Origin: Sphaerisporangium fuscum
GTDB taxonomy: Bacteria > Actinomycetota > Actinomycetes > Streptosporangiales > Streptosporangiaceae
Length of the DNA stretch: 64,000 nt
Assembly (NCBI RefSeq): GCF_018531465.1
Contig: NZ_JAHDTF010000032.1
Span: 62,001 to 126,000 of the forward strand
Direction: 5' to 3'
Made by a program: the position numbers and the translations under genes. The notes below the pieces were generated by a model. It made no database searches. It had not been told where the DNA came from and worked only from the letters and a program-made list of their open reading frames with translations. Positions within the stretch are counted from its first letter, which is position 1. Each line of letters begins with the position of its first letter. Positions 16,082 to 25,185 of the stretch are shown piece after piece.

Positions 16082-16978
16082 ATGAGCGGTACGGTGCTCG
16101 TCCTCACCGAGGACGGCGACACCCAGGCGATGCACGTGGCCCGCGCCCTGGCGAGGCGGGGAGCCGAGACGGTGATCCTGGACCCCGGCTGGTTCCGCGG
16201 CCCCGCCCGCCTCTCGGTCGTCCTGACCCCGTCCGGGACGGCGCGGCGCCTGCTCCTCACGCGGCAGCGGCACGTCGACCTCGACCGGCTCGCCTCGGTG
16301 TGGTTCCGGCGTCCCGACGATCCCGCCGCCGACGTCGCCGTCCAGCCGAACGGCTTCGTCTCCGACGTGTGGGACACCCTCGACTGCCCCGCCGTGCCCG
16401 CGTCCCGGGCGGTGGTCCAGCGGGCCCAGCGGAAGCTCTACCAGCTGTCCGCCGCGGGCCGGTCGGGGTTCGAGCTGCCGTCCACGCTGATCAGCACCGA
16501 CCACGACGAACTGCTGGACTTCTACCTCGCCCACAAGGGGCAGGTCGTGACCCGCGTGCTGGACCGCCCGTGGGCCGTCACCGAACGCCCCCCGCTCGAC
16601 GTCGTGCCACCGCTCACGAGCGCCGACGGCAGGCCGCTGCCGATGGTCGCGCAGGCCCGGGTGCCGCGGCGGATGGCGCTGCGGGTCATCGTCACCGGCT
16701 CGTGGGTGTTCGCCGCCGAGATCCACTCGCCGATGGACGCCCGGCGGTTGCGGCCGCACGTCCTGCCGGAGGAGGTGACCGGAAGATGCCACGGCCTGAT
16801 GGCCCGGCTCGGCCTGTCGTTCGCGACGATCGACCTGACACTGACCCCCGAGGGCCGGTACGTCTTCCTGGAGGTCAACCCCGCCGGCGGCTTCCTGCTG
16901 ATCGAGGAGGCCACCGGCATGCCCATCACCGAGGCCCTCTGCGATCTCCTGCTCCCCCGCCCGGACGATCATCGTTAG
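16082..16978 (+). CDS. ATP-grasp ligase of the MvdC/MvdD (TgmB) peptide-maturase type
   Basis: 298 residues. The N-terminal pre-ATP-grasp domain starts MSGTVLVLTEDGDTQAMHVA, as in MvdD/TgmB proteins. The C-terminal ATP-grasp region has FATIDLTLTPEGRYVFLEVNP (positions about 252-272) with the E-x-N metal ligands, then GFLLIEEATGMPI, the counterpart of the NPNGQW..EEATGLPI motif in graspetide ligases. Relatives make ester or amide cross-links in ribosomal peptides. The usual adjacent precursor and methyltransferase genes are absent, so substrate and product are unknown. The ATG at 16082 is chosen as the family N-terminus; its stop overlaps the convergent FtsX-type gene by four bases. Confidence 0.78.
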   Translation: MSGTVLVLTEDGDTQAMHVARALARRGAETVILDPGWFRGPARLSVVLTPSGTARRLLLTRQRHVDLDRLASVWFRRPDDPAADVAVQPNGFVSDVWDTLDCPAVPASRAVVQRAQRKLYQLSAAGRSGFELPSTLISTDHDELLDFYLAHKGQVVTRVLDRPWAVTERPPLDVVPPLTSADGRPLPMVAQARVPRRMALRVIVTGSWVFAAEIHSPMDARRLRPHVLPEEVTGRCHGLMARLGLSFATIDLTLTPEGRYVFLEVNPAGGFLLIEEATGMPITEALCDLLLPRPDDHR

Positions 16979-18684
16979 TCCGGCCGCGGTGCCGGGTCGG
17001 CGGTGACCGAACGGAGCAGCGGCTTGCTCATGGCGCCGGCCCCGACCACTCCGGCGAACCCGGCGACGACACAGGACGCCAGGATGAGCACGCCGGTCGT
17101 GTTCACGCCGAAGGCGATGAACGGGGTGCCGCACAGGACGCCGGTGGCGATCGACCCGCCGCCCATGACGGTGAGCGGGATGAGGGTCTCCAGCCGCCTG
17201 GCCTTGTCCAGCACCTCCAGCGGCGTCCCGGCCAGGCGCAGCAGCGCGTAGTTCTGCCGCCGGTCGAGCACCGAGGACGCCGCCGTGATGCCCGCGCTGA
17301 CGATGGCGACCAGGAAGGAGACCACCAGCACGACGATCGTGCCGGTCCGGATGTCCTGCAGCAGCCACGCGGTCGCCCTGTCGGCGCCGACGTCGAGGTC
17401 CGCCGGAGGCGTGAGCAGGCCGATGAACCCCGCGACGAACCCGGTGAGCGCCACCCCGCTGACGGTCCGCCAGGCCGACTTCGGGTCGTCCACCAGACGC
17501 CGTCCGGCCAGCAGCCGGGCGGGCCGCTTGGCCGTACGGGCGGTGAGGCGGCCGATCAGGCCCACCACCCAGGGGCCGACGAGGTTCAGGGCCAGGAACG
17601 CCAGGGTGAGAATCGCCACGACCAGGGCGATGCTCTTCGCGACGCCCATCACCGGCACGGCCGCGAGGACGGCGAGCAGCGCGATCAGCCGGACGAACCG
17701 CATGGCCGGCGGCGTCTCGCGCCGGGCGACGCCCAGCGGGCTGACCACCACGCGGCGCAGGCCCACGACCGCCGACAGGCCCACCAGCAGGGGTACGGCG
17801 AGCAGCACGGCGGCGATGGGCAGAACCCCCGGCCACATGTCGGAGGCGAACCACTCGCCGCCCGCCATGCGGACGTGGCTGAGCGGCGGGATCGCCACCG
17901 CGTACAGCACCAGCCCGAGCACCGCTCCCCCGAACGCGGTGATCACCGCCTCGGCGACGGTCATGGCGACCACCTGGCCGGGGGTCGCGCCGACCAGGCG
18001 CAGCGAGGCGAGGCGCTGGTCGCGCCGCGCGACCGTCAGGCGGGCCGCCGCGCCCCCGAAGACGAGCAGCGGCACGACCATCAGGACGCTCGCGATCAGC
18101 GCGAGGATGCGGTAGGCGTCGGCGTCGTTGGAGTGAGCCCCCGTGAGGTCGGCCACCTTCGTCGCCGACGTCCCCAGCCGGTAGTCGCCCTTCCACTTGG
18201 CCTTCACCGCCGTGTCGCCGGGGGCGTGCCCGACGACGGCCACGAGCTCACCCGGGTAGACCAGGGCCTCGTCACCGATCGTGCCGGCGGGCTCGCCCGG
18301 GAAGCGGGCGCCCAGGGAGGACCCCTTCGCCAGCTCCGCCAGGGCGGGCGACATCAGCACTTCCCCCGGTCCGGGCAGGCGGGGCAGCCCCTTGGGCGGC
18401 GCGACACCCGGTTCGAGCACCGCCACGTCGACCACGGTGAGCGCCCGGTCGCCGATGAACTCGGTGCGGAACGCCTCGATCGCGCGGGCCGTGCCCGTCG
18501 CCTGCACGGGGTTGCGCCAGGCGCCCCGGTCGGCCCGGCCCGCGAAGGCGAAGTTGACCGCCACCGCGAACAGCAGGAGCGCGGTGGAGACGGCGACGGC
18601 CGCGACCATCAGGGACGACCCGAGCAGCCCCCGGCGTCCCCCGCCCTTCAGCAGCCGCCAGGTGAGGCCGGTGAGCCCGCTCAT
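16975..18684 (-). CDS. FtsX-like ABC transporter permease
   Basis: 569 residues: an N-terminal helix (about 25-47), a large extracytoplasmic segment (about 48-200), then helices in two clusters with the FtsX/MacB permease repeats, for example ARRDQRLASLRLVGATPGQV near residue 220 and DRRQNYALLRLAGTPLEVL in the second copy. MacB/LolC-like systems move lipids, peptides or drugs by mechanotransmission. ATG at 18684 overlaps the ATPase stop, so the pair forms one transporter. The extracytoplasmic region is shorter than in many streptomycete homologues. Confidence 0.9.
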   Translation of the reverse strand: MSGLTGLTWRLLKGGGRRGLLGSSLMVAAVAVSTALLLFAVAVNFAFAGRADRGAWRNPVQATGTARAIEAFRTEFIGDRALTVVDVAVLEPGVAPPKGLPRLPGPGEVLMSPALAELAKGSSLGARFPGEPAGTIGDEALVYPGELVAVVGHAPGDTAVKAKWKGDYRLGTSATKVADLTGAHSNDADAYRILALIASVLMVVPLLVFGGAAARLTVARRDQRLASLRLVGATPGQVVAMTVAEAVITAFGGAVLGLVLYAVAIPPLSHVRMAGGEWFASDMWPGVLPIAAVLLAVPLLVGLSAVVGLRRVVVSPLGVARRETPPAMRFVRLIALLAVLAAVPVMGVAKSIALVVAILTLAFLALNLVGPWVVGLIGRLTARTAKRPARLLAGRRLVDDPKSAWRTVSGVALTGFVAGFIGLLTPPADLDVGADRATAWLLQDIRTGTIVVLVVSFLVAIVSAGITAASSVLDRRQNYALLRLAGTPLEVLDKARRLETLIPLTVMGGGSIATGVLCGTPFIAFGVNTTGVLILASCVVAGFAGVVGAGAMSKPLLRSVTADPAPRPD

Positions 18685-19424
18685 CGCGCGCCTCCCCGGC
18701 CCGGCACGGGCTGCCCCGGCAGATGCGGCGCGGCGGCGTACGGCCCGGGCTGGCCCTGGGTGAGGAGCCGGCCGTCACGCACCTCCACCACGCGGTCGCA
18801 GGCATCGGCCACCTGGGTGTCGTGGGTGACGACCACGAGCGAGGCGTCGTTGTGCTTGGTCGCCTCGACCAGCAGGCGCATCGTGGCGTGGCCGGTGGCC
18901 TGGTCGAGGGCTCCCGTGGGCTCGTCGGCGAAGACCACCGCCGGGCGGGTGACGAGCGCGCGGGCGATCGCCACGCGCTGCGCCTGCCCGCCGGACAGCT
19001 CGCCCGGCCGCCGTCCCTCCATCCCCGCGAGGCCGAGGGGGCCGAACCACGTCCTGGCCTGCTGCACCGCACGAGCGCGGGGGACCCCGCCGAGCATGAG
19101 CGGCAGCGCGACGTTCTCGTCGGCGGGCAGCTCGGGCAGCAACTGGCCGAACTGGAACACGAACCCGAACCGGGTGCGGCGCAGGGCGCTGCGCTTACGC
19201 TCCCCCAGGTCGTCGATCCGTTCCCCGAGCAGGTGGACCTCACCGGAGTCGGGCTTCATGATGCCGGCCAGGCAGTGGAGCAGTGTGGACTTTCCCGATC
19301 CGCTCGGCCCCATGATCGCCAGGGCCTCACCGCGGTGGATCGCGATGTCGACTCCGGCGAGGGCGGCGGTCGGCCCGAAGCTCTTCTTCAGGTCCCGGCC
19401 TTGGAGGACGCTTTGCGAGGACAT
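18681..19424 (-). CDS. ABC transporter ATP-binding protein (MacB/LolD type)
   Basis: 247 residues with Walker A GPSGSGKSTL near residue 41, signature LSGGQAQRVAIARAL near 144 and Walker B VVFADEPTGALD around 165-176, the exact set of the MacB/LolD subfamily. The ATG at 19424 gives the normal N-terminus (MSSQSVLQGRDLKKSFG); in-frame codons further upstream are Gly/Arg-rich and unlikely coding. It energises the FtsX-like permease it overlaps, and is divergent from a NarL-type response regulator that probably controls the pair. Confidence 0.93.
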   Translation of the reverse strand: MSSQSVLQGRDLKKSFGPTAALAGVDIAIHRGEALAIMGPSGSGKSTLLHCLAGIMKPDSGEVHLLGERIDDLGERKRSALRRTRFGFVFQFGQLLPELPADENVALPLMLGGVPRARAVQQARTWFGPLGLAGMEGRRPGELSGGQAQRVAIARALVTRPAVVFADEPTGALDQATGHATMRLLVEATKHNDASLVVVTHDTQVADACDRVVEVRDGRLLTQGQPGPYAAAPHLPGQPVPGRGGAR

Positions 19425-19570
19425 GACCAGAACCTTCTCGTGGATGCCCTGACCTGCCCATCGGCCACGCGTCCGATCCACCGGCCCCGCCCATCGGCCG
19501 AATGACCGATCTTCCCGTCCCACGGCCTTCCTGGCCGTTCGACTCCCCGCCTACTGGCAGAATCAGTGCG

Positions 19571-20215
19571 GTGAGGGTACTCGTCGCGGACGACCAGGAG
19601 CTCGTGCGCACCGGCTTCCAGATGATCCTCGACGCGCAGCCCGACATCGAGGTCGTGGCGGCCGTCGCCGACGGCGCCGCCGCCGTCGAGCAGGCCCGCC
19701 GCCTGCGTCCCGACGTCTGCCTGCTCGACATCCGGATGCCGAAGCTCGACGGCCTGGAGGTCACCAAGATCCTGGCCGGTCCCGGCGTGCCCGACCCCAT
19801 GCGCGTGGTGATCGTCACCACGTTCGACCTCGACGAGTACGTCTACGGCGCCCTGCGCGCGGGCGCGTGCGGCTTCCTGCTCAAGGACAGCGGTCCGACG
19901 CTGCTGATCGAGGCCGTCCGCGCCGCCGCCAACGGCGACGCCCTGGTCTCGCCGTCGGTCACGGTGCGGCTGCTCGAACACCTCGCCAAGCCCGCGGTCA
20001 GCCACGCCAGGCCGCCGCGCGAGCCGCTGACCGAGCGGGAGCTCGACGTCGTGCGCCTGGTGGCGCGGGGCCGCACCAACCAGGAGGTCGCGGCCGAGCT
20101 GTTCGTCTCCCTGTCCACCGTGAAGACGCACCTCGGCAGCATCCAGATGAAGCTCGGCGCCCGCAACCGCGTCGAGATCGCCGCCTGGGCCTGGGAGTCC
20201 GGCATCATCCGCTGA
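19571..20215 (+). CDS. NarL/FixJ-family response regulator
   Basis: 214 residues from the GTG at 19571: receiver domain with acidic pair DD at 7-8, phospho-acceptor D53 in LLDIRMP and lysine in LLKDSGP; C-terminal LuxR-type HTH with LTERELDVVRLVARGRTNQEVA and VSLSTVKTHLGSIQMKLGARNR. The GTG begins right at the receiver sequence and has no ribosome site; a CAGAAT-like box 7 bases upstream suggests a leaderless transcript. No histidine kinase is encoded next to it. Divergence from the FtsX-type transporter suggests it regulates that operon. Confidence 0.9.
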   Translation: MRVLVADDQELVRTGFQMILDAQPDIEVVAAVADGAAAVEQARRLRPDVCLLDIRMPKLDGLEVTKILAGPGVPDPMRVVIVTTFDLDEYVYGALRAGACGFLLKDSGPTLLIEAVRAAANGDALVSPSVTVRLLEHLAKPAVSHARPPREPLTERELDVVRLVARGRTNQEVAAELFVSLSTVKTHLGSIQMKLGARNRVEIAAWAWESGIIR

Positions 20216-20353
20216 CCCATCTCGTGCAGATCCAGGATCTTCTCCACCGCCTCGCCGATTAGCGGAGAGGTCCGCTGGATAGGAGTGTGTCAGGCGTCGC
20301 GCTCCGTCGCGGACCGAACACGACTTATCAGCGCATGCCGGGGGGAGACACAC

Positions 20354-21031
20354 ATGCGCTATGCCCGATCCGCAGTGAGCAGGTCAGCGGCCGGCGTCTA
20401 CCTGGCGCTCGCCGCCCAGATCGCCACCCTGACCTGCCTGGTCGTCTTCGAGGAGGCCCGGGGCAAGCAGCTCGCGCGGCAGGTCGCGAAGCTCGGCAAC
20501 GACCCGCACGCGCCGGGTGCCGAGGCGGTGGTCGGCGCCGTCACCTGGTTCGCCGTGCTGATCCTCCTGGTCGCCGCGGCCACCCTCGCCGCCGGATGCT
20601 CCTACTTCGCCTGGCTCCGGCAGGCGGGCGCGACCCCGCGCATGATCGCCATCGCGTGGTTCGTGCCCGTGCTGAACCTCGCCGCGCCGGCGCTGCTCGT
20701 CCACGCGCTGCGTGAGGACGCCGGGCTGCGCGAGGGCCGCCGGCGGTCGTGGCTCGCGCTGCTCGCCGCCTGGTGGGCGTGCTGGCTCGCCATGGTGTTC
20801 CTCATCCTGATCAGGCTGCCGGTCACCCACTCTCCCCAGGGCAGGGACCTCACCGGGCTCGGCCTGGCCGAGCTCGCGGTGGCGGTGGCCGCGGCCGTGC
20901 TGTGCGCGGCGACCGTCCGGGAGGTCACGGCGGCGAGGATGAGCGCCCGTCCTTCGGGGATCGCCCCCCGCCTGAAGCTGCTGCCCGCGCTCCGCTCCCT
21001 CCCCCGGCACAGCTACCCGGCCCGCGACTGA
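20354..21031 (+). CDS. DUF4328-like membrane protein
   Basis: 225 residues with four predicted transmembrane segments (about 17-35, 75-95, 118-145, 175-200). The central part has an aromatic YFAWLRQAGATPRMIAIAWF followed by PVLNLAAPALLVHAL, resembling the WF.P..NL..P motif of DUF4328 proteins. Function unknown. ATG at 20354 follows a GGGGGAGA ribosome site. Its 3' end overlaps the convergent dnaE2 gene by 19 bases. Confidence 0.7.
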   Translation: MRYARSAVSRSAAGVYLALAAQIATLTCLVVFEEARGKQLARQVAKLGNDPHAPGAEAVVGAVTWFAVLILLVAAATLAAGCSYFAWLRQAGATPRMIAIAWFVPVLNLAAPALLVHALREDAGLREGRRRSWLALLAAWWACWLAMVFLILIRLPVTHSPQGRDLTGLGLAELAVAVAAAVLCAATVREVTAARMSARPSGIAPRLKLLPALRSLPRHSYPARD

Positions 21032-24000
21032 CGATTCGCCTTCCCCTCGGCCGTCCGGCCGGCACCGGTCTTCCCGACCGCGAGTGTCCGGTCGCGCAGG
21101 AAGGGGGCGGGGGGCGGGGTGAGGTCCATCGCCGGTCTGGGCGGGACGAATCCCATCGGGCCGGAGCTGCCCGGGCTGGCGTGCCAGAGCTTGCTGGGCG
21201 GGGTGCGCACGCCGGAGGCCGGGCCGATGTCGGCGTAAGGAGACAGCCGGTACCCGTTGCCGTACTCCAGACGGCGTCCGCCGACGCCTCCCGTCCCGTG
21301 GCGGACGGCCTCCAGCGCCTCCCGCACCGCGCCGGCCCCCTCGGCGCGCCAGATCTCGTCGAGCTCGACGAGGTTCCAGCAGTCGAGGGCGCGCAGCGAC
21401 ACCGCCCGCGTGCCCACCCGGCGTACGACCCCCTTGGCGACCAGCAGCCACGAGCCGAACAGCGTGGCGGCGCAGTGGCCCTGCACCGACTCGAAGAACG
21501 TCAGGTCGATCGGACCGGTCGAATCGTCCAGCGTGGCGAAGATGACCCGCTGCCCGGAGCGGATCGCCGGCGTCTGCGTGGCGACCTTCACCCCGGCGAC
21601 CAGGATCTCCGCGCCGTTGCGCATCGTGAGCAGCTCGCGGGCCCTGACCACGCCGATCGCGTCCAGCAGCTCGTCGTGGAAGGCGATCACGTGGCGGCTG
21701 ACGTCCATGCCGAGGATCTCCAGCTCGGCCTGCACGGCCTCGGCCTCGGTCATCTCGGGCAGCTCCCCCGGCTCGACGCGCTCGGTGAACGGCATCGGGA
21801 TCTGGACGGCCGGAGCCGGTGGCGCCTCGTCGGCCGGGACGGCCCCGGCCGCCCTCCTGGAGCGGCGAGCGCGCCTGGCCGCCGTCACGCCGGAGGAGGA
21901 CGCCCGCTCCAGGGCGCCCACCTGGGCGACGAGGTCGCGCCTGGTCAGCTCCCCGGGCCGCCACCGCGCGCCGCCCGGGCGCAGCCCGTACAGCGCGTCG
22001 AGGCCGCCGACCTGCACGATGCGCTCGGCGACCGGGCGGGACGGCCGGGCGCGGTCCCAGAAGTCGGCCAGCGAGGTGTACGGCCGGCCCGCGACCATGC
22101 GTTCGACCTCGGCCTCGCTGACGCCCTTGACCGACGAGAACGGCACCCGCAGGCCGTACCCCTCGCCGATGTGCGAGATAGGGTCCGGCTCGTCGTGAGC
22201 CCGGGCGACCGGCGGGTGGCGTTCGACGAGCCAGTCTCTGCCGGAGTGGTTGACGTCCAGCGGCAGGATGGCCACGCCGCACCGGCGGGCGTCGTCGAGG
22301 ATCACCCGGTTGGGGTACATGCCGGGCTCGTGGGTGAGCACACCGGCGAAGAACGCGGCCGTGTGGTGCCGTTTCAGCCAGGCCGACTGGTAGGTGGGCA
22401 CGGCGAACGCCGCCGCGTGCGCCTTGCAGAACCCGAACGAGCCGAACGCGTCGAGCACCCGCCACGCCTCGTCGGTGGTCCTGCGGTCGAACTCCGGGAG
22501 CACCTCGGCCTCCCACCAGGCGAGCGCCGCCTCCCGCCCCTCGGGCGTGGCGAGGGCGCGGCGGACCTTCTCGGCCTCGGAGAGACCGCACCCGGTCATG
22601 GTGTCGACGACCTTCAGCACCTGCTCGTGGAACACCACCACCCCGTGGGTCTCCAGCAGCGACGGCTTGAGCTTCGGATGCGGGTAGCGCGGCTCGCGCC
22701 AGCCGTGCCGGGCCTCCAGGTAGGGGGTGACCATGTCGGAGTTGACCGGGCCGGGCCGGAACAGCGAGATGTCGACGATGAGGTCGTGCATCGTGCGGGG
22801 TTCGAGCTTGGACACCAGCTCCCGCTGGCCGGGCGACTCGATCTGGAAGCAGCCGAGCGTGCGGCCGGTGCAGATCATGTCGTAGGTCGCCGTGTCGTCC
22901 CTCGGGACCTCGCGGTCGAGGTCGATGTCGTGGCCCTCCACCCGCTTGATCTCGCTCAGCGCGTACGCCATGGCCGACTGCATGCGCACGCCGAGCACGT
23001 CGAGCTTGAGCAGCCCGGCCTCCTCGACGTCCTCCTTGTCGAACTGGCTCATCGGGAACTCCAGCAGGCTCCGCTCGACCGGGGTGCGGTCGCGCAGGGT
23101 GGAGTTGCCGACGAGCACGCCGCAGGGGTGCATGGCGATGTGCCGGGGCAGCCCGTCGAGCTTCTCCGCGAGCCGGAACATGGTGTCCAGGGCCTTGTCG
23201 CCGAGGCCGCTGTCGCGCAGCTCGGGCAGGTCGCTCAGGGCGGTACGGATCTGCTTGGCCCTGATGTGCGGGAACGCCTTGGCGATCACGTCGATCTCGT
23301 GCGGCGGCAGCCCCATGGCCGCCCCGACGTCGCGGATGGCGCTGCGGGCGCGGTAGGTCTCCATCATCGAGACGCAGGCCACCCGGCCCTCGCCGTACCG
23401 GCGGAAGATCAGGTCGTAGCAGTCGAGCCGCCGGGCCGACTCGACGTCGACGTCGATGTCGGGCAGCCCCTTGCGGCCCTCGGAGAGGAAGCGCTCCATG
23501 AGGAGGCCGTGGTCGAGGGGGTTCACCTCGCCGATGTGGATGAGGTGGTTGACCAGGCTCCCGGCCCCCGAACCCCTGATGGCGCACCGCACGCCCATCT
23601 CGCGGATCATGCCGGTGATGTCGGAGACGGTGATGAAGTAGCCGGACAACTGCTTCTTCTCGATGATCGCCAGCTCCGCGGCCAGCCGCTCGCGCGCCCG
23701 CGCGGACCGTTCGAGACCGCGGTCGCGCAGCCCGCTCTCGCACCGGGCGCGCAGCATGAGCACGGCGTCCCCGTCGACCTCCGGCAGGTGGAGCCGCTCG
23801 GTGCCGCCGCGCAGCGCGAGGACCTCCAGCGGATCGAGCACGCACCGCTCGGCCACCTGCCGTGTGCGGGCCAGCAGCCGGCGCGCCCGGTCACGGTCGC
23901 CCCCGCAGACGCGCAGGGCCACCTGCCACATCTCCTTGCCGCTCTTGAGGTAGGCGTGCGAGGCGGAGTGCTCGACGTGCCGGGAGTGGAGCGGCACGAG

Positions 24001-24720
24001 CTTGCGCGCCGCGTCGAGGACGTCGCCCACCCGGTAGTCGCCGGGTTCGAGGTGGCGGACGGCGTTGGTCAGCACGGCGGGCACGCCCACCGATTCGGCC
24101 AGGACGAGCATGCGCGCGGCGGTGCTCGCGTCGCGGTAGCCGTAGTGGTCGACGATCTCGACCACCACGTCGGGCACCGCGGCCCGCCAGGCGGCGAGCA
24201 GCGCGCGGGCGTGCTCGTCGCGGCGCCCGGCCACGGCCCGGCCGACGTCGGAGCGGGGGCCCAGCATGACCAGCAGACCGCCCGCGTGCTCGGCGACCAG
24301 CTCGCGGGTCACCCGGGGTTCGCCCCGTTCGCCGGCGTAGTGGGCCGCGGTGGTGAGCCGGCACAGGTGCGCCCAGCCGCCGGAGCGGGCCAGCACGGTG
24401 ACCCGGTCGGCGTCGTCCCCCGTTCCCTCCGGGCTGTGGCCGGTGTGCAGGTGGCCGGAGCCGCGCAGCGCCCGGTCGTCCCCCTCGCCCCACAGGGCGA
24501 GGCCGCCGGCGCCCGCGAGCGCCATATCGACGCCCACGACGGGCCGGACACCGGCGTCGTGGCACGCCTGGACGTGCTTGACCGCGCCGTACATCCCGTC
24601 GCGGTCGGTCAGGGCGAGGATGTCCATCTCGTGCTCGGCCGCGCGTTCGACGAGCTTGGCGGGGAACGCCGAGCCGTACCTCAGGGAGTAGGCGGAGGCG
24701 ACGTGGAGGTGGGGGAACAT
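21013..24720 (-). CDS. dnaE2: Error-prone DNA polymerase III alpha subunit DnaE2
   Basis: 1235 residues. N-terminal PHP domain with HLHVASAYSLRYG and LTDRDGMYGAVK; polymerase palm with GLPDIDVDVES carrying the catalytic aspartates; HhH and OB-fold regions at the C-terminus (LVAGVKVATQTPAIRSG). Replication DnaE1 is larger and would not be preceded by DUF6504, so this is the DnaE2 branch for SOS-induced translesion synthesis and mutagenesis. ATG at 24720 overlaps the DUF6504 stop by one base (TGATG). Expression should follow the LexA box at 25055. The C-terminal 40 residues are Pro/Ala-rich and unlike the conserved core. Confidence 0.95.
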   Translation of the reverse strand: MFPHLHVASAYSLRYGSAFPAKLVERAAEHEMDILALTDRDGMYGAVKHVQACHDAGVRPVVGVDMALAGAGGLALWGEGDDRALRGSGHLHTGHSPEGTGDDADRVTVLARSGGWAHLCRLTTAAHYAGERGEPRVTRELVAEHAGGLLVMLGPRSDVGRAVAGRRDEHARALLAAWRAAVPDVVVEIVDHYGYRDASTAARMLVLAESVGVPAVLTNAVRHLEPGDYRVGDVLDAARKLVPLHSRHVEHSASHAYLKSGKEMWQVALRVCGGDRDRARRLLARTRQVAERCVLDPLEVLALRGGTERLHLPEVDGDAVLMLRARCESGLRDRGLERSARARERLAAELAIIEKKQLSGYFITVSDITGMIREMGVRCAIRGSGAGSLVNHLIHIGEVNPLDHGLLMERFLSEGRKGLPDIDVDVESARRLDCYDLIFRRYGEGRVACVSMMETYRARSAIRDVGAAMGLPPHEIDVIAKAFPHIRAKQIRTALSDLPELRDSGLGDKALDTMFRLAEKLDGLPRHIAMHPCGVLVGNSTLRDRTPVERSLLEFPMSQFDKEDVEEAGLLKLDVLGVRMQSAMAYALSEIKRVEGHDIDLDREVPRDDTATYDMICTGRTLGCFQIESPGQRELVSKLEPRTMHDLIVDISLFRPGPVNSDMVTPYLEARHGWREPRYPHPKLKPSLLETHGVVVFHEQVLKVVDTMTGCGLSEAEKVRRALATPEGREAALAWWEAEVLPEFDRRTTDEAWRVLDAFGSFGFCKAHAAAFAVPTYQSAWLKRHHTAAFFAGVLTHEPGMYPNRVILDDARRCGVAILPLDVNHSGRDWLVERHPPVARAHDEPDPISHIGEGYGLRVPFSSVKGVSEAEVERMVAGRPYTSLADFWDRARPSRPVAERIVQVGGLDALYGLRPGGARWRPGELTRRDLVAQVGALERASSSGVTAARRARRSRRAAGAVPADEAPPAPAVQIPMPFTERVEPGELPEMTEAEAVQAELEILGMDVSRHVIAFHDELLDAIGVVRARELLTMRNGAEILVAGVKVATQTPAIRSGQRVIFATLDDSTGPIDLTFFESVQGHCAATLFGSWLLVAKGVVRRVGTRAVSLRALDCWNLVELDEIWRAEGAGAVREALEAVRHGTGGVGGRRLEYGNGYRLSPYADIGPASGVRTPPSKLWHASPGSSGPMGFVPPRPAMDLTPPPAPFLRDRTLAVGKTGAGRTAEGKANRQSRAG

Positions 24721-24986
24721 CAGTCCCACGCCCTGAGCATGAGCCAGCCGCCGCTGGCGGTGTCGAACCGCAGCTCGTAGGTGCCGTTCTGGCCGCCCGG
24801 GCTCGCCTCGACCCGCCAGAAACGGCGCTCGCCCGGGTCGTTCTCGGAGATCTTCCACCACTCGCGGGAGGTCACCCAGTGGTCGAGGACCGTGCGGACG
24901 ACGTAGAGCCGGTCACGCCAGACGAAGCGGGCGGGCTCGCCGTCCCGCGTCCACACCTCGATGGGATCCCCGTAGATTCTGCTCAA
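24720..24986 (-). CDS. DUF6504 family protein of the dnaE2 locus
   Basis: 88 residues, rich in Trp and Arg, opening SRIYGDPIEVWTRDGEPARF and containing VWRDRLYVVRTVLDHW. Matches the small DUF6504 family that accompanies dnaE2 or the Y-family polymerase ImuB in actinobacteria. TTG start at 24986 behind a strong GGGGAGAAG ribosome site. Exact role in translesion synthesis is unknown; co-transcription with dnaE2 from the LexA-controlled promoter is likely. No imuA or imuB gene lies beside it. Confidence 0.85.
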   Translation of the reverse strand: MSRIYGDPIEVWTRDGEPARFVWRDRLYVVRTVLDHWVTSREWWKISENDPGERRFWRVEASPGGQNGTYELRFDTASGGWLMLRAWD

Positions 24987-25054
24987 CGCGGCTTCTTCTC
25001 CCCTGGGCCTTGGGAACTCGGAGCACCCGGGGGAAGGCGGGCGGTGCTGCTACA

Positions 25055-25070
25055 TCGAACATACGTTCCC
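25055..25070. promoter_or_regulatory. LexA-binding SOS box controlling DUF6504-dnaE2
   Basis: TCGAACATACGTTCCC matches the actinobacterial SOS box TCGAAC-N4-GTTCGA at 14 of the 16 positions including spacer freedom (last two bases differ). It lies 69 bp upstream of the DUF6504 start and about 115 bp from the divergent kinase gene. Placement fits LexA repression of the dnaE2 operon. Confidence 0.85.
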
Positions 25071-25185
25071 AGAGGCGCGAGGGCAAATCGCCACACACCT
25101 CCTTCGAGGGCGTCCGCGTATCGGTCCTCCGGAGCCCGATCTCGATAGGCTGGCCGCCGCGAACAGGTACCAGGCGTGAGGCAAC

